A stretch of DNA of 64,000 nucleotides from Fimbriiglobus ruber (GTDB taxonomy: Bacteria; Planctomycetota; Planctomycetia; Gemmatales; Gemmataceae), in assembly GCF_002197845.1 (NCBI RefSeq), contig NZ_NIDE01000010.1, positions 1-64,000 on the forward strand. Direction: 5' to 3'. Below, one piece after another: positions 8,558 through 21,505 of the stretch. The position numbers were made by a program, and so were the translations under genes. The notes beneath the pieces are model-generated. The model was not told the DNA's origin. It made no database searches and saw nothing but the letters and a program-made list of their open reading frames with translations. Each line of letters opens with the position of its first letter. The first letter of the stretch is position 1.

Positions 8558-11500
8558 TCACTTCGACGGCGCTGCCCACAAACAAATAGGATGCTCGAAC
8601 CGGCCGGTCGCGAGGGCTCGGCCGTCCGGTCGGAACGCGACGTGCCCGACATCGCCCGAAGACGTACGCAGTACCCCGCGGGAATGACCCGTCACGGCGT
8701 CCCACAACCGCACGCAGTCGCCCCCGGTGGCCAGGGTCTGCCCGTCCGGCGAAAATGCGGCCGTTTCGACGTACCCGGTGTGCCCCCGCAGTACCGCGAT
8801 GGACTCACCGAGCTGCACGTTCCACAGGATCAGATCGTTGGTTTTCCTGGCCAGAATGACCACGGCCGCCGGATCCTTGCCGTCGGGGGTCAGGCGGAGC
8901 GCCCGCGTGTACCCGGGCATTTCCCATCGCTTCCGCTCCGCCCCGGTCTTGGTATCCCACAACACCAGATCACCATCCCGGAGCCAAGTGAACACTCCCT
9001 CGTCGTCGGCCGTAAACACTATCCTTTCGTCCCACACATCCTTGCTTGGGATCTTCCCACTCACTTTTCCCGTTTGGGCGTCGCGGAGGGTGATCGCGTG
9101 TTCGTCTTCGAGAAGCGCCATGACGCGGCCACCGGGCGAAACGCCCAACAACTTGCCGGCGCCCTTCTCCTTGTGGAGCGTGACCCACGCACGGGCGGTA
9201 CCGAGGTCCGCGAGCGTGAGCGTGTCACGACCTGCTGCGACTTTCGGTTCGGCCGGAGGATCGAAAGTTAATTTGATGTCCGGCATCTCGTTCGTGCGCG
9301 GCTGGAAGCGGACCGCGCCGGTCGTCGCGTCCCAGCGCTCCACGAGGCGGGCGGAGCCAATAATGTGCTGCGAATCGAACGGGTTTCGGATATCCCTGCT
9401 GGTCCCCGCGAGGAGGGCCGACCCGTCCGGTGAAAAGGCGAGATCGGAGAGCGAGTTTGTACCAATTGTTAGCTCGCGGTGGCCATCGCCGAGTGGGAAC
9501 GTCGCGAGCCACGTGTGGTCCTCGTCCGCGGCCACCATGCGAACCACCCCTTCCGGCGTGACCGTGCGCGCGAGTACTCGGTATCCGCGGTGCGCGAGTG
9601 AAAAGACTTCGGGGCGCGGGTGACGACCCGGGATCGCTGACCGTTCGAAGATCGCCAGTTCTTCGCCCGACGCCGAATTCACGAGCGACCAACCCGTCAA
9701 GAAATGTTTGTTGTCGGCGGTGAAGACTGGTTCTTCGCACCCGAGTTCGGAAAAGCTGCGCACCACCTTAGCGGTTGCCACGTCGACGAAAGCCCAGCGG
9801 TTTTCGGTGGCCGCGAGGAGATGTTTGCCGTCCGGTAAGAACATGAGGCCATCGTCACCTAGACCGTCCCGCGGCCTGCCCGTTTCCAATTTTAAGATGT
9901 CCGTTCCTGTATCCAGATCGCGTACGTAAAGGGGATTAAACGGTAACGCTGTTGCGAGGCGTTTCCCGTCCGGCGAGAACGCAACCTTACTGATTATCCA
10001 TTCCCGTTTGAACGTGTGCGTGGGCTTCCAGGTGCCCGTGTCCCAGACGATGACTGCCGTGCTCCGTCCGCCGGAGGCGAGCCGAGTCCCGTCTGGCGAG
10101 AAGGCCAGACTCTCAACACCGTCGCGGTGCCCCGACAGTGAAACGATGTCCCCCGGTGTGGGCATCGACCACCTTCACGTCGGACACGGCGGCGTTGGCC
10201 GAATAGTCCACCACCGCGATGAACTTCCCGTTCGGTGAAAACAACATCTTCCCCGGTGAGTTGCGAAAGCCCTTGCATTCAAAGAGCGGCTTGCCGGTCG
10301 CGGCGTCGAACATGTGGATACTCGCACCCACGGCGGCCGCGAGCTGCGTTCCATCGGGCGAGAACGCGAATCCTTTGACACCGCCGGGGTGCCCTGACAG
10401 TGAAACGATGTCCTTTCCAGTGCGGGCATCGACCACCTTCACGTCGGTCCCGACAGCGTTAGCCGAAGAGTCCACCACCGCGATGGACTTCCCGTTCGGT
10501 GAAAACAGTATGCCCGCCGAGTTGCGGGATCCTTTGCACTCAAAGAGCGGCTTGCCGGTCGCGGCGTCGAACATGTGGACACTCACACCCACGGCGGCCG
10601 CGATTCTCGTTCCGTCAGGCGAGAACGTGGCATGGCGGGCTGGTTTGCCGTCGCAGAGTTCGGTGAACCGGGGCAACCGGGCGTCGAGGAGGTGCCATTC
10701 GAGACCACGCAAGTCGCTTTCGCCTTTCGCCGGCCGCAACCCGTCCAGGAGTTTGCGCGCTTGAGCGAATTGCCAGCGTGCGGCGTGGTCGTTCGCGACG
10801 TGTATGGCGAGTGCGTACTCGGCCCGCCGGGCACGTTCGGTCGCGACGTTTGGATCGCGGTCGCGGACGGCTCGGGCTTGTGCTTGCTCCGCCGCCGTGC
10901 GCCGCAGCGCGGCTTCGCGACGGTCACGTTCCGCGGCCGCTTTCGGGGGCAATCGTTCGCGACCCGAGGGCACGTCCCACAGGCGGACACCGCCGGAGGA
11001 AATGAACACGTCGCCGGTACCGCCCGAGACCGCGAGTGTCTTGCCGTCCGGCGCGAACGCCACCCGGGACAAATTCAGCGGGCCGGTCAGCTCCCTCAAT
11101 TCCTTGCCGGTCTTCGCGTCCCACAGTTTGATGTCACTGGACCGCGCCCCCGAAGCAACGTACTGACCGTCGCGGCTGAAGTGGACACTGACGACCGGCC
11201 CGTCGTGCCCCTTCCAGCGATCCTTGATTTTCCCCTCGGTTACGTCCCAGACCACCAGTTCGCCCGGCGTTTCGTGGTCGCGCCCGGTTCCGGCGACGAG
11301 GGTCTTGCCGTCCGGGCTGTAGGCCAGAGCCGCGACGTAGAACTGGCCCACCGGAATCGTGGCACGGACCTTTTCTTCCGCGATGTCCCACAGTTGCACT
11401 CCCGTTGGTCCTTGCCCGCCCACGGCCTGCGTCTTGCCGTCGGACGATAAGGCAAGTGCCCAGGCGGCGTCGGACCCGACGCGCAGGGTCGCCGTCAGCT

Positions 11501-12005
11501 TGCCCGTGGCCGGATTGTGGAGCGTGACCGTCCCGTCACCGCGGCCCAAAACGAGTTGTTTACCGTCGGCGCTGAACAGCATCGCGCCGGTCGCGCCCGC
11601 TTGCTTCGGGAGTGACTCGATCTCGGCGATCGGCTTACCGGAGGTCACATCGAAAGTGCGGACTTTTGAAAGAGTGGACCGGTCGCCGAGGAGGACGGTC
11701 GCGTGGACACAGAGCGTTTTCCCGTCGGGGGAAATCGCCATCGCGCGCACCATCCCGGTATCGGTCAACCGGACGGCGCGGGTCATCGTGTCGAGGTTCC
11801 AGAACGCGACGTACCCGGTCTGGAGGTTGCCGCCGGCGGTGACGAGTTGCTTCCCGTCCGCCGAAAACGTCACCACGCTGACCGACTCCGTCTGTTCCCA
11901 GAACGAGACGACCGGCGGTTCCGCGGCGAACGCGGCCCCCGCGAAGAGGACAATCGCCAAGGAGACGGTCAACCGGGTGGCGCGCGGACGATCGAGGGAA
12001 AGCAT
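8558..12005 (-). pseudogene. Secreted WD40-repeat protein split by a frameshift
   Basis: The gene starts at ATG 12005 with AGGAGG 6 nt upstream and opens with a signal peptide ending FAGAAFA. It then carries many WD40 blades with FSPDGK-type repeats (for example VKGFAFSPDGTQLAAAV) and a helical insert around residues 360-420. The upstream frame runs to 10113 and the downstream frame (10165-8558) continues the blade: the break is at VVDAHTG/GDIVSLSGH. A paralogous repeat at 10390-10430 shows that 2 nt are missing near 10155. Joined, it would be a protein of about 1,150 aa probably acting outside the cytoplasm as a scaffold. It is the last gene of the PSD1/DUF1501 operon. The two halves could each fold as partial propellers. 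Confidence 0.75.
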
Positions 12006-12074
12006 GGAGCCTCCTTGCCGCTCGCTCGGGATGTGAGTGACGTGGCGAGCAAGTCGCGTCTGCAAGGATTCTAC

Positions 12075-13535
12075 TTACGCCAGCACGTCTTTGACCACGT
12101 GGCCGTGGACATCGGTGAGCCGGTAGTCGCGGCCCTGGAAGCGGTATGTGAGTTTGGTGTGGTCGAACCCGAGCAGGTGCATCAGGGTGGCCTGGAAGTC
12201 GTGGACGTGGACGAGGTCCTTGGCCACGCTGAAGCCGAGGTCGTCGGTCTCGCCGTGGCTGTACCCGTGCTTGACCCCGGCCCCGGCCATCCAGGCGCAG
12301 TAGCAGTCCGGGTAGTGGTCGCGGCCGAGGACCGAGCCGCCGGCCGTCCGGCCTTCGCGGAACGGGGTCCGGCCGAACTCGCCGGTCCAGACGATCAGCG
12401 TGTCGTCGAGCATGCCGAGCCGCTTGAGGTCGCGGATCAGGGCCGCGATCGGCTTGTCCATCGTCGCGCACTTCTTCGTCAGGCCGTCGCGGATGTCCTC
12501 GCCGGGGCCGGTCCCGTGGAAGTCCCAGCCCCAATCGAAGAGCTGGACGAAGCGAACGCCTTTCTGCACCAACCGACGGGCGAGCAGGCAGTTGTTGGCG
12601 AAACTCGCGCCACCCGGCGAGGCGCCGTAATCCTCGATCGTCTGCTTCGTCTCCTTGGTAATGTCCATCACCTCGGGCACGGCCGTCTGCATCCGGAACG
12701 CGAGTTCATACTGGGCGATCCGCGTCTGGGTTTCCGGGTGGCCCAGTTCGCCGGCTTGCAGGTCGTTCAGGTCGTGGAGGGCGTCGATCGTCTTCTTCCG
12801 CATGCCGCGGTCCATCCCGGCCGGGTCGGAGACGTATAGCACCGGGTCACCCTTCGTGCGGCACTGGACGCCCTGGAAGACGCTCGGGAGGAACCCGTTG
12901 CCCCAGTCGTTCGCCCCGCCACTCGGCTGGACCCCGCTCGAAATCAGCACGACGAAGCCGGGCAGGTTCTGGTTCTCGGTGCCCAGCCCGTAGGTCACCC
13001 ACGACCCCATCCCCGGCCGCCCCTGCCGGGCGGAGCCGGTGAATAGCAGCAACTCAGCCGGCGCGTGGTTGAATTCGTCGGTCTTCATCGACTTGATCAT
13101 GCAGATCTCGTCGGCCACCTCATGCAACTTCGGCACGGCGTCCGACATCCAGACCCCGCCCTTGCCCCGCTTTTCGTACTTCCGCGGCGTCCCGAGTAGC
13201 TTGGGCACGCCGGACGTGAATGCGAACCGCCGGCCCTTGAGGAACGAATCGGGCACGTCCTGGCCGGTCCGCTTGACGAGTTCCGGCTTGTAGTCGAACA
13301 GGTCGAGGTGCGGCGGCGAGCCGGACATGTGCAGGTAAATGACCCGCTTGGCTTTGGCCGGGAAGTGCGGCTTCCGCGGGGCGAGCGGGTCGTCGACCGC
13401 CGGCGCGCGGTCGGCCCGCGCCGAGGAGGTGTCACCGAGTAGCGACGCGAGGGCGACCGCGCCGAGACCGGACGACCCGGCGCCGAGGAACTGCCGGCGC
13501 GTCTGGGCCTGGATGGAGGCGAGGCGGGGGTTCAT
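12075..13535 (-). CDS. DUF1501 family protein (Tat-exported)
   Basis: This 486-aa protein is of the DUF1501 family (alkaline-phosphatase/sulfatase-like fold), abundant in planctomycetes and thought to act in the periplasm. The N-terminus has a twin-arginine signal: TRRQFLGAGSSG followed by a hydrophobic stretch and ARA. Family features include HMSGSPPHLDLFDYKP near the start, MIKSMKTDEFNHAPAE, RRLVQKGVRFVQLF and VWTGEFGRTPF, with GRDHYPDCY close to the end. I chose ATG 13535 (MNPRLAS) rather than an upstream in-frame ATG, because it puts the RR motif at the usual distance. It follows the FAD monooxygenase by about 100 nt and precedes the WD40 gene by 69 nt. Substrate unknown. Confidence 0.85.
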   Translation of the reverse strand: MNPRLASIQAQTRRQFLGAGSSGLGAVALASLLGDTSSARADRAPAVDDPLAPRKPHFPAKAKRVIYLHMSGSPPHLDLFDYKPELVKRTGQDVPDSFLKGRRFAFTSGVPKLLGTPRKYEKRGKGGVWMSDAVPKLHEVADEICMIKSMKTDEFNHAPAELLLFTGSARQGRPGMGSWVTYGLGTENQNLPGFVVLISSGVQPSGGANDWGNGFLPSVFQGVQCRTKGDPVLYVSDPAGMDRGMRKKTIDALHDLNDLQAGELGHPETQTRIAQYELAFRMQTAVPEVMDITKETKQTIEDYGASPGGASFANNCLLARRLVQKGVRFVQLFDWGWDFHGTGPGEDIRDGLTKKCATMDKPIAALIRDLKRLGMLDDTLIVWTGEFGRTPFREGRTAGGSVLGRDHYPDCYCAWMAGAGVKHGYSHGETDDLGFSVAKDLVHVHDFQATLMHLLGFDHTKLTYRFQGRDYRLTDVHGHVVKDVLA

Positions 13536-13632
13536 GTCGTCGGCCCTCGGTGAGCGGTCGGGCGGCACGGGAGCGAATCACTCGTACCAACAATGGATAA
13601 TACACAAATCGATCGGCGGCCGAAACCCGGCG

Positions 13633-15174
13633 TTAACTGCCGGCGGCAACTTCGACAACTCGGGGCATTCCGCCGGAGAGCCGTGCGGCCAGATACTTCC
13701 GCAACTTCTCGACATCCTGGGTTCCCCGAGCGAAGCCAATGTGGCCGTCGGGCCGCACCAGATACAGGGCGTTTTTCCGGAGCCCGGCTTGGCGGGCGGC
13801 CTCGGTCCAGGGCCACGCGCACAGCATAACCCCCGAGCCTGTCGTGAAGTCGCGGAGGGCTGCCGTCGGCGTCCCGTAGACGTGGATCTGCCAGTCGAGC
13901 GACTTCAGCGGCTCGTAGTTGTCGGTCCCCTCGACCCACGGCAGACGGTCGCCGGCGTGAACCGTGCCGACGACCCCGTCGGCCAGTGGCCCCTTTCGGT
14001 ACGTAATGCGGGTCTGGGAAACGAGCCGGAACTGGGCCCGGCGGGCGGCCTCGAATCGGAGTACGAGGGGGAGCAGATACGGGAAGCCGACGGAACGAAT
14101 CATGCGGGTCAGGAAGCTGCCGCCGACTATGGCCGCGAAAACCCGATCGGTCGTCGCGACCAGCGCCCGGGCGAATGGGAGCCGTTCTGAGTCGTACGAA
14201 TCGAGCAGGCTGGGGTTGGCCTGGCCCTTGAGAACGGCGGCCAACTTCCAGGCGAGGTTCACCGCGTCGCCGATGCCGGTGTTCATCCCCTGGCCGCCGG
14301 CCGGACTGTGGACGTGGCCCGCGTCCCCGGCCAGGAAAACCCGGCCGTGTCGAAAGTGATCCGCGACGCGGTGATGGACGCGGTACTTTGAAAACCAGTT
14401 GACCTTCGTCACCCGCGTGCCGGTCGTTCTCTCGACGCCTTCGCGGAGGTCGTCGAACCGGAGGTCGTCGCGACCCCGGAGGTCTTCGGGCACGAGGCCG
14501 ATGAGCCGGAACATGCCCGGCTCTCGTACCGGGAAAACCAGGTTCAAGGTTTTCTCGGCGAAGTACGCGGAGATGTCGTGCTCGGACCAATCCCCTTCCG
14601 CCATCACATCAGCGACATAGAACGGTTGGTCGTACGTCCCGCCCGGGAAGCCGACGCCGAGGCCGTGCCGGACCGCGCTGTGGGCGCCGTCGCAACCGCA
14701 AAGGTACGAGCCAGTCCACGTCTCCTCGCCGCCGGGAGAGCGAAGAACAGCCCGCACGCCGTCGTCGTGTTGCGTCAGGGTGGTCAACTCGGTGTCCCAT
14801 TCGACGGCGTGGCCGGCCGCGCGGAGGCGGTCGATCAGGAGACGTTCATGGTCGTCCTGCGGGAAGGTGAGGACGAACGGGTACGGGCTCTCCCCCTTGC
14901 CGACCTCTCCGAGAGGGCTGGTCGCAAGGACGCCCGACTGATTGCGGAGCCGGAACCGATCGATCTTGAACCCGCGGGCGATCACGTCGGCGGCGATGCC
15001 GAGTTGCCGGTAGAACTCCAGGGTCCGGGCCTGAACGGCGATCGCCCGAGACCCTTCCCCCGGCCCGGGCTTCCGGTCGATCAAGCGGAACGGCACACCG
15101 ACCCTCGCCAGCCACAAGGCGAGGACCAGCCCGGTCGGGCCGGCCCCGGCGATCAGCACCTGTGGCTTATCCAT
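13633..15174 (-). CDS. FAD-dependent aromatic-type monooxygenase
   Basis: This is a 513-aa class A flavoprotein monooxygenase (PheA/TfdB, RdmE-like). The Rossmann motif GAGPTGLVLALWLA follows the start; the DG motif is CGCDGAHSAVR (about residue 160), and the GD motif is VFLAGDAGHVHSPAGGQGMN (about 280), continuing IGDAVNLAWK. A thioredoxin-fold-like C-terminal part ends with VLIxRPDG-type YLVRPDGHIGFAR. It would hydroxylate an aromatic or polyketide substrate using NAD(P)H and O2. It starts at ATG 15174 with GGAG upstream, 33 nt after the PSD1 gene, and is followed by DUF1501. This position inside a PSD1-DUF1501 pair is unusual. Substrate unknown. Confidence 0.85.
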   Translation of the reverse strand: MDKPQVLIAGAGPTGLVLALWLARVGVPFRLIDRKPGPGEGSRAIAVQARTLEFYRQLGIAADVIARGFKIDRFRLRNQSGVLATSPLGEVGKGESPYPFVLTFPQDDHERLLIDRLRAAGHAVEWDTELTTLTQHDDGVRAVLRSPGGEETWTGSYLCGCDGAHSAVRHGLGVGFPGGTYDQPFYVADVMAEGDWSEHDISAYFAEKTLNLVFPVREPGMFRLIGLVPEDLRGRDDLRFDDLREGVERTTGTRVTKVNWFSKYRVHHRVADHFRHGRVFLAGDAGHVHSPAGGQGMNTGIGDAVNLAWKLAAVLKGQANPSLLDSYDSERLPFARALVATTDRVFAAIVGGSFLTRMIRSVGFPYLLPLVLRFEAARRAQFRLVSQTRITYRKGPLADGVVGTVHAGDRLPWVEGTDNYEPLKSLDWQIHVYGTPTAALRDFTTGSGVMLCAWPWTEAARQAGLRKNALYLVRPDGHIGFARGTQDVEKLRKYLAARLSGGMPRVVEVAAGS

Positions 15175-15207
15175 CGCACGACTCCGAAAAGATCCCCGAC
15201 ACCCGCA

Positions 15208-18303
<3,096 letters not shown>

Positions 18304-18515
18304 CGCGGGGCACCGTGGGAACGAGACCACAAATAGACGACCGGGTTACGTCCGCGGTCACGAGGCGGGAGGCAGGCGGTGGCGTCAGAGTTATTGTGCG
18401 CGGAAGCCCGTATGTGTGCAACGGGTCCGGGGAGGGAAAGCCGGATAACCGCCGTCGCCCGATCTGGATCGTCGGCATCAGCCGAGTTGAAGTGAGTGAC
18501 CGTGGTTCTTGGCTC

Positions 18516-18545
18516 TTGACGCCTCCGACAAACTCGCGGTACGGT
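18516..18545 (+). promoter_or_regulatory. Candidate sigma-70-type promoter of the TA pair
   Basis: TTGACG (18516-18521) and TACGGT (18540-18545) are 18 nt apart, about 30 nt upstream of the antitoxin start, which has an AAGGAG ribosome-binding site at 18563-18568. Consensus match only. Confidence 0.4.
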
Positions 18546-18576
18546 AATCAAAGTTCCGCCAGAAGGAGTATCGCAC

Positions 18577-18852
18577 ATGCCACGCCACGTTACCGTTCCC
18601 GATGACACCTTCGCCCGGCTGTCTGCCGCCGCCGCCGCTCGGAATCTCACTGTGGACGAATTCGTCCGCCCGCTCCTTGAAACTGTGGTTCCACCCACTG
18701 AGTCGCTTCCGCTCACAGGTGAAGCTTGGCGGGCAGAGCTCGCGGGCTGGAAACAAGACGCCGCCAACCGCTCCGATCGCTACCCTCCGCGGTTTCAACT
18801 CGACGACAGCCGCGACACCATCTACCGCGAGCGCGAGGACGCGCAACTTTGA
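18577..18852 (+). CDS. Antitoxin of a VapBC-type pair
   Basis: This 91-aa protein has an N-terminal ribbon-helix-helix-like segment: a short beta strand (RHVTVPDDTF) followed by two helices (ARLSAAAAARNLTVDEFVRP). Its acidic and Arg-rich tail (RDTIYREREDAQL) would wrap the partner toxin. It is expected to bind and repress its own promoter with the toxin and to neutralise the RNase. The next gene starts inside its stop codon (TTGA), a typical toxin-antitoxin arrangement. Start: ATG 18577 after AAGGAG. Assigned as antitoxin mainly by position and fold prediction. Confidence 0.75.
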   Translation: MPRHVTVPDDTFARLSAAAAARNLTVDEFVRPLLETVVPPTESLPLTGEAWRAELAGWKQDAANRSDRYPPRFQLDDSRDTIYREREDAQL

Positions 18853-19313
18853 TCCTGCTCGACACCAACATTCTCCTTCGGTACGCCAACACCGCCGACC
18901 CGATGTTTGCCGTCGTCGATGCCGCCATCAACGCCTTGCATAACACCGGTGAGCAGCTCTCGATTGTGCCGCAGACCATTTACGAGTTCTGGGCCGTCGC
19001 CACCCGCCCGGTTTCGGCCAACGGCTTGGGATTATCCGTCGTCGAGTGCCAAACCCAGGTGGCCCGCATCCGACGGCTGTGTCTCTTCCTGAACGATCTC
19101 CCGACCCTGTTCGGCGAATGGGAATCACTGGTCGGCACGTTCCAATGTCACGGCCGCGTGGCTTACGACGCCCGCCTCGTCGCCGCCATGCGGACGTACG
19201 GCCTCACCCGGATCTTGACCTTCAACACGGCCGATTTCGTCCGCTACCCCGGACTCGTCGTTCTGGACCCAGCCTCAATTATCGCACCACCATCACTGGG
19301 CGCTACGCCTTGA
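18849..19313 (+). CDS. PIN-domain toxin (VapC-like RNase)
   Basis: This 154-aa PIN nuclease carries the expected acidic residues: Asp5 in LLDTNILLRYAN, Glu in IYEFWAVATRP (about residue 45), Asp in VAYDARLVAAM (about 117) and Asp in LTFNTADFVRY (about 136). VapC toxins cut RNA, usually tRNA or rRNA, with Mg2+. The start is taken as TTG (18849), whose last two bases overlap the antitoxin TGA, giving MILLDTN; the longer open frame upstream reads into the antitoxin and is not used. No transcription signal lies between the two genes, so they are co-expressed. Confidence 0.85.
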   Translation: MILLDTNILLRYANTADPMFAVVDAAINALHNTGEQLSIVPQTIYEFWAVATRPVSANGLGLSVVECQTQVARIRRLCLFLNDLPTLFGEWESLVGTFQCHGRVAYDARLVAAMRTYGLTRILTFNTADFVRYPGLVVLDPASIIAPPSLGATP

Positions 19314-19419
19314 ACCTGTGAATGGGTAGCCCGCATCGAGCCCGCTTGCCCCACTATCCCCAGCCGGTACGATGAGGCTTCATACCCGGGTTCCCCCACG
19401 ACGAAACAGGAGACAGGCT

Positions 19420-20355
19420 GTGGGCAAGCTGTCGGCCACGCGAACCCGCCGCGACTTCCTCCGCGCGTCCGCGGCGACGGCCGCACTGGCAACGGCTGGG
19501 CGCGCCGCCCCCGCGGAACCCGTCCGCGTGGTGGTGTGGGACGAGCAGCAACCGGCCCAGAAGCCGACTTACGACAACTTCCTCGGGAACTGGATCGCCG
19601 ACCACCTGAAAACACGGCCCGGTCTGACGGTCCAGTCGGTCAACATCGGCGACACCGAGAAGGGCTTGTCCCCGCCAGTCTTGCGGGACTGCGACGTGCT
19701 GATCTGGTGGGGCCACCAGCGGCAGGCCGAGATCACGCCGGAGGTGGGGCGGGCGGTCGTCGAGCGGATCAAGGAAGGCACGCTCTCCCTCGTCGCGCTC
19801 CACTCGGCTCACTGGGCCACGCCATTCGTCGAGTCGATGTACGAGTTGGCGCGGGTCTCCACGGCGAAGACCACCGGCCAAACAACCGGAGAGAAGGTCG
19901 AGTTTACTTACGTCGACCCGCCGCGGCGGTACACGGTGCCCAAAGCGGACGCGCGGCCGACGCCGTTCGTGACCCAGCGCAAATTCCCAGGCGGAACGAC
20001 CAAGGCCACGGTCCATCTGCCGCTCTGCTGCTTCCCGGAATACCGGGCCGACGGCAAGCCAAGTACCATCCGCGTTTTGAAGCCGGATCACCCGATTGCG
20101 CGGGGCGTGCCCAAGGAGTTCACGCTGCCCCAAACCGAGATGTACAACGAACCGTTCCACGTGCCGGAACCGGACGAGGTCGTCTTGGAAGAACGGTGGG
20201 CAACGGGCGAGTGGTTCCGCAGTGGGATGGTCTGGAAGGTCGGCGCGGGGCGGGTGTTCTACTTCCGCCCGGGCCACGAGACGTTTCCGGTGTACAAAGA
20301 AAAGCCGGTACTCCAGATACTCGAAAACGCCGTCCGCTGGCTCGGAGCGAAGTAG
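19420..20355 (+). CDS. ThuA-domain protein (Tat-exported)
   Basis: This 311-aa ThuA-like protein has a class I glutamine-amidotransferase-like fold. The GTG start at 19420 follows AGGAG by 8 nt and gives a twin-arginine signal, TRTRRDFLRASAATAALA. Mature features include RVVVWDEQQP, CDVLIWWGHQRQAEITPEVG, LVALHSAHWATPF and GRVFYFRPGHETFP near the C-terminus. ThuA proteins are linked to trehalose or other sugar use, and many planctomycete copies are periplasmic and of unknown substrate. It heads a plus-strand group with an HpcH/HpaI aldolase (115 nt later) and an isochorismatase-like gene; the spacing suggests separate or weakly linked transcripts. Confidence 0.85.
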   Translation: MGKLSATRTRRDFLRASAATAALATAGRAAPAEPVRVVVWDEQQPAQKPTYDNFLGNWIADHLKTRPGLTVQSVNIGDTEKGLSPPVLRDCDVLIWWGHQRQAEITPEVGRAVVERIKEGTLSLVALHSAHWATPFVESMYELARVSTAKTTGQTTGEKVEFTYVDPPRRYTVPKADARPTPFVTQRKFPGGTTKATVHLPLCCFPEYRADGKPSTIRVLKPDHPIARGVPKEFTLPQTEMYNEPFHVPEPDEVVLEERWATGEWFRSGMVWKVGAGRVFYFRPGHETFPVYKEKPVLQILENAVRWLGAK

Positions 20356-20469
20356 GGCACGCGATTGCGTGCCACCCTCTCCGCGACAAAGCCGTTGTGT
20401 CAGCGCTCACTCCAGTTGCTAGTTCACCGGCCACCCCCGTTTTCGCCGACCGTACTCCCGCGAGACGCT

Positions 20470-21267
20470 ATGCGCACCAATACCCTGAAGCAGTTGTTGA
20501 AGTCCGGCAAGCCCGCGGTCGGGACGTGGCTCTCGATGGGGAGCATCACGGCCGCCCGGTTCCTCGCCCGGAGCGGGTTCGACTACCTCACCGTCGACGT
20601 CGAACATTCGCTGGTGAACGTCGAGACGACCACGCACATGATGGCCGCGATCGCGGACGCCGGGTGCGTCCCGCTCGTCCGCGTGCCGGCGGGCAAGCAC
20701 GACCACATCAAGCGCGTCCTGGACAACGGCGGATACGGCGTCGTCGTGCCGATGGTCATGAGTCGGCAGGAGGCTGCCGACGCGGTGGCGGCCTGCAAGT
20801 ACCCGCCGAGGGGGAACCGGAGCGTCGGCGGGAGCGTCCACGCACTGAACTTCGCCGCGTCGCCGGCCGACTACTATGCCAAGGCCGACGACGAGATCGC
20901 CGTCATCCTCCAGTGCGAACACATCCACTCCGTCCGCAATTTCGACGAAGTCTACGGCGTCGGCGGGGTGGACGCGGTGTTCGTCGGCCCGAACGATCTG
21001 ATGGCGAGCATGCGCGGGCCGGACGGCAAGCCGCCCACGCCGGAGGTGTTCCAGCAAGCCCTCGCGGACATCCTGGCCGGGTGCAAGCGGAACGGCATCC
21101 CGGCCGGTATCCACACGTTCAGCTCGGACGAGGCGAAGAAGCGGATCGCCGACGGCTGGCAGTTCATCGCCGTCTCCAGCGAACTCCGGTTCATGACCGA
21201 TGGAGCCGCAAAGATCGTGTCCGACTTGGGCCTCGGCAAGCACGCGGGCGATCTGGCGAAATATTGA
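20470..21267 (+). CDS. HpcH/HpaI family aldolase
   Basis: This 265-aa class II pyruvate-type aldolase has a TIM barrel. GFDYLTVDVEHSLVN carries the catalytic His, PLVRVP the substrate-binding Arg, and CEHIHSVRNFDEV and VDAVFVGPNDLMASM the metal-binding Glu and Asp. Enzymes of this family split or form 4-hydroxy-2-oxo acids (HpaI, GarL and RhmA types), releasing pyruvate. The closest type is not decidable from sequence alone. ATG 20470 starts the conserved MRTNTLKQLLKSGKPAVGTW opening. Cytoplasmic; lies between ThuA and isochorismatase-like genes, which may process one small organic acid or sugar route (inference). Confidence 0.85.
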   Translation: MRTNTLKQLLKSGKPAVGTWLSMGSITAARFLARSGFDYLTVDVEHSLVNVETTTHMMAAIADAGCVPLVRVPAGKHDHIKRVLDNGGYGVVVPMVMSRQEAADAVAACKYPPRGNRSVGGSVHALNFAASPADYYAKADDEIAVILQCEHIHSVRNFDEVYGVGGVDAVFVGPNDLMASMRGPDGKPPTPEVFQQALADILAGCKRNGIPAGIHTFSSDEAKKRIADGWQFIAVSSELRFMTDGAAKIVSDLGLGKHAGDLAKY

Positions 21268-21505
21268 TCTCCAGGGATCGAGCGGAGAGCCGGGTGACCG
21301 CAGTTCCCAGCTTATCCGCTCGCACGCATATCCTGGCCCATGCTTTCTCATTTCACACAAAACACGGTGGACGGCGCAAAAAGCGCAAAAAATCCCCCCC
21401 CGGCACGCTCGTCTTGGTGGTGGGTAGTCCAAACGATTGCCGCGGGTTGTCGCGTCGGCTAAGCTCGGGTTCCCCGATCCGCCCACACACCCGTGGAACT
21501 CGCAC

